Below are positions 6,617-8,207 of a stretch of 8,207 nucleotides of DNA, one piece after another (positions within the stretch are counted from its first letter, which is position 1; every line of letters starts with the position of its first letter). Below the pieces are notes generated by a model. It saw only the letters and a list, made by a program, of their open reading frames with translations, was not told the DNA's origin and did not search any database. A program made the position numbers and the translations under genes. The DNA comes from CAKTOF01 sp964523945 (GTDB lineage Bacteria > Bacillota > Clostridia > Oscillospirales > Oscillospiraceae): assembly GCA_964523945.1 (NCBI GenBank), contig CAZGBU010000095.1, positions 1 to 8,207 on the forward strand, written 5' to 3'.

Positions 6617-8064
6617 TGGCATGGGAAACGGTAATCGGCCTGGAGACCCATGTGGAGCTCTCCACCAAAACCAAGATCTTCTGCTCGTGCGCCACGGAAT
6701 TCGGCGGTGCACCGAATACGCACTGCTGCCCGGTCTGCACCGGCGTGCCCGGCTCGCTTCCGGTGCTCAACGGCAAAGTCGTAGAGTATGCTGTCCGCGC
6801 TGGGCTGGCGCTCGGCTGTGAGATCACACGCCATGCGCGTTTTGACCGCAAGAACTATTTCTACCCGGATTTGCCCAAGGCATATCAGATTTCGCAGCTC
6901 TATGAGCCGATCTGCCGAAACGGCTTGGTGGATATCGAGGTCGGCGGCAAACACAGACAGATCCGTATCCATGAGATCCACATGGAGGAGGACGCGGGCA
7001 AGCTGGTGCATGACGAATGGACGGAACAGACGCAGTGCGACTACAATCGCTGCGGCGTCCCGCTGATCGAGATTGTGACGGAGCCGGATTTCCGCTCGGG
7101 CGAAGAGGTCGTAGCTTATCTGGAAGCGCTGAAGTCCAAGCTGGAATATCTCGGCGTGTCGGACTGCAAAATGCAGGAGGGCTCGCTGCGCTGCGATGTC
7201 AATCTGTCGGTTCGCCCGATGGGCAGCGATCAGCTCGGCACGCGCACGGAAATGAAAAATCTGAACTCGTTTAAGTCTATCCAGCGCGCGATCGCCTATG
7301 AGGCCGACCGACAGATTGAGCTGCTCGAAGAGGGCGGCTGTGTTGTACAGGAAACACGCCGGTGGGACGATAACAAGGATCGCACTGCTGCAATGCGCTC
7401 GAAAGAAAACGCACAGGACTATCGTTACTTCCCGGAGCCGGATCTGCCGCCGATTGAGATTTCGGAAGAATGGCTGGAAGAGGTTCGGGCCTCGCTCCCG
7501 GAGATGGCGCGGGAAAAGCAGGCGCGCTATGAGCGGGAATTCGATCTGCCGGCCTACGATGCCGGCATCATCACCGGCACGAAAGCGTTGGCGGATCTGT
7601 TTGAGCAGACCACGGCGCTGTGCGGCAGACCGAAAGAGGTTTCAAACTGGATTATGGGCGATGTGCTCAAAGCGCTCAAGGACGAGGGGATCGAGGCCAA
7701 ACAGATGGCACTGACGCCGGAGAACCTTGCCGCGATCATCGAGCGGGTGGAATCCGGCGCGATTAACCGCAAGGCCGGGCGCGAGATTTTTGCCGCGGCG
7801 TTTCATGCGCAGGTCGATGTGGACGCATATATTCGCGAACACGGGCTGGAACAGGTGAGCGACACGGGGCTGGTCGAACAGGTGGTGGCCGAAGTTTTCG
7901 CGGCGAATCCGCAGAGCATCGCGGACTATCAGGCTGGTAAGACAAAGGCAGTCGGCTATCTGGTTGGGCAGACGATGAAGCAGCTGCGCGGCAAGGCAGA
8001 CCCCAAAGTGGTCAACGAGGTTATCGCGCGCCGTCTGGCGGCGCTTCCGGACAGCAACGAATGA
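6616..8064 (+). CDS. gatB: Asp-tRNA(Asn)/Glu-tRNA(Gln) amidotransferase subunit B
   Basis: GatB binds the misacylated tRNA, activates the Asp or Glu side chain with ATP, and transfers ammonia from GatA to give Asn-tRNA(Asn) or Gln-tRNA(Gln). The 482-residue length is normal. The N terminus ETVIGLETHVEL contains Glu10, and HMEEDAGKLVH (122-132) contains Glu125, both in the kinase site. Cys23, Cys25, Cys38 and Cys41 (FCSC and CPVC) form the probable zinc knuckle found in many GatB proteins. YFYPDLPKAYQISQ is also a family hallmark. The C-terminal tail, about 410-482, is the YqeY-like tRNA-binding domain (GYLVGQTMKQLRGKADPK). The start overlaps the gatA stop by one base and is preceded by a strong AGGAGGTG (6601-6608), which indicates coupled translation. 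No plus-strand intrinsic terminator follows before the tRNA promoter. Confidence 0.97.
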   Translation: MAWETVIGLETHVELSTKTKIFCSCATEFGGAPNTHCCPVCTGVPGSLPVLNGKVVEYAVRAGLALGCEITRHARFDRKNYFYPDLPKAYQISQLYEPICRNGLVDIEVGGKHRQIRIHEIHMEEDAGKLVHDEWTEQTQCDYNRCGVPLIEIVTEPDFRSGEEVVAYLEALKSKLEYLGVSDCKMQEGSLRCDVNLSVRPMGSDQLGTRTEMKNLNSFKSIQRAIAYEADRQIELLEEGGCVVQETRRWDDNKDRTAAMRSKENAQDYRYFPEPDLPPIEISEEWLEEVRASLPEMAREKQARYEREFDLPAYDAGIITGTKALADLFEQTTALCGRPKEVSNWIMGDVLKALKDEGIEAKQMALTPENLAAIIERVESGAINRKAGREIFAAAFHAQVDVDAYIREHGLEQVSDTGLVEQVVAEVFAANPQSIADYQAGKTKAVGYLVGQTMKQLRGKADPKVVNEVIARRLAALPDSNE

Positions 8065-8094
8065 AATTTGAAAAACCGCTTGCAAAATAAGCGG
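8062..8094 (-). terminator. Possible intrinsic terminator for minus-strand transcription
   Basis: CCGCTT (8076-8081) and AAGCGG (8089-8094) form a 6-bp hairpin with a 7-nt loop. On the plus strand no T-tract follows, but on the minus strand the hairpin is followed by TTTTTCAAATTT. It would therefore stop transcription coming from the right. No minus-strand gene is visible in the window, so it may only be a chance A/T-flanked palindrome. Confidence 0.35.
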
Positions 8095-8108
8095 CAGTAT
8101 GCTATCAT
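8080..8108 (+). promoter_or_regulatory. Predicted tRNA-Pro promoter
   Basis: TTGCAA at 8080-8085 and TATCAT at 8103-8108 are spaced by 17 bp, and TG at 8100-8101 gives an extended -10. Transcription would start near 8115, about 22 bp before the tRNA. The -35 overlaps the hairpin at 8076-8094. An alternative -10, CATAAT (8106-8111), has a poorer spacing of 20 bp. Confidence 0.6.
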
Positions 8109-8111
8109 AAT

Positions 8112-8133
8112 CGGGCTAATGAGAGTTAGCCCG
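8112..8133 (+). repeat. 8-bp inverted repeat in the tRNA-Pro leader
   Basis: CGGGCTAA (8112-8119) and TTAGCCCG (8126-8133) form a perfect inverted repeat around TGAGAG. It lies between the -10 and the tRNA 5' end with no T-tract on either strand, so it is not an intrinsic terminator. It may be a precursor-tRNA leader hairpin or a protein-binding site. Confidence 0.6.
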
Positions 8134-8136
8134 TAT

Positions 8137-8207
8137 CCGGGTGTGGCGCAGTTGGTAGCGCGCTTGACTGGGGGTCAAGAGGCCGCAAGTTCAAGTCTTG
8201 TCACTCG
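8137..8207 (+). tRNA. tRNA-Pro (anticodon GGG), 3' end cut by window
   Basis: The acceptor 5' strand CCGGGTG (8137-8143) pairs with CACTCG (8202-8207) plus one base outside the window. The D stem is GCGC/GCGC (8146-8149, 8158-8161). The anticodon stem CTTGA/TCAAG (8163-8167, 8175-8179) encloses the loop CTGGGGG with anticodon GGG at 8170-8172, which reads the Pro codons CCC/CCU. G37 follows the anticodon, as usual for tRNA-Pro. The T arm is GCAAG, TTCAAGT, CTTGT (8185-8201). C1 fits the C1-G72 pair typical of bacterial tRNA-Pro. Base 72, the discriminator and any encoded CCA lie beyond the window. Confidence 0.96.

Noticed and set aside
1..8207. CRISPR arrays, insertion sequences or phage genes
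   Set aside because: No regularly spaced direct repeats, transposase-like frames or terminal inverted repeats were seen; despite the TraX name there is no other conjugation gene.

Overview
This 8.2 kb window comes from a GC-rich, low-redundancy Gram-positive genome. It most resembles a Clostridia gut-type bacterium of the Oscillospiraceae/Ruminococcaceae kind; this is a judgement from T-box regulation, GC-rich codon use, strong AGGAGG ribosome binding sites and the gene types, not from a database match. All genes I can support lie on the plus strand, packed tightly into two transcription units plus the start of a tRNA gene.

Unit 1 (about 81-3166) has a SigA-type promoter, a leader whose Shine-Dalgarno can fold into a hairpin, and four closely spaced genes. 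These are a TraX-family polytopic membrane protein, an exported C39-like cysteine peptidase, a membrane-anchored protein of unknown function whose start overlaps the peptidase gene, and a small cytosolic CPYC glutaredoxin/thioredoxin-like protein. This set is not a module I recognise by name. The combination of a membrane protein, an exported Cys protease-like protein, an anchored partner and a thiol protein is the least described part of the window.

Unit 2 (about 3207-8064) is a textbook tRNA-dependent amidation operon. It starts with a perfect-consensus promoter (TTGACA, 17 bp, TATAAT). A complete T-box riboswitch follows, with Stem I, a specifier read as AAC (Asn), Stem III, the T-box bulge and mutually exclusive antiterminator and terminator. 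The genes are an archaeal-type aspartyl-tRNA synthetase, gatC, gatA and gatB. The synthetase has residues (His33, Pro85) that fit a non-discriminating enzyme. The expected logic is that AspRS charges tRNA-Asn with Asp, GatCAB amidates it to Asn-tRNA(Asn), and uncharged tRNA-Asn reports shortage by binding the leader and preventing termination.

After gatB there is a short intergenic region with a tRNA promoter, two hairpins (one looking like a terminator for minus-strand transcription), and a tRNA-Pro(GGG) gene cut off by the window end just before its last acceptor base.
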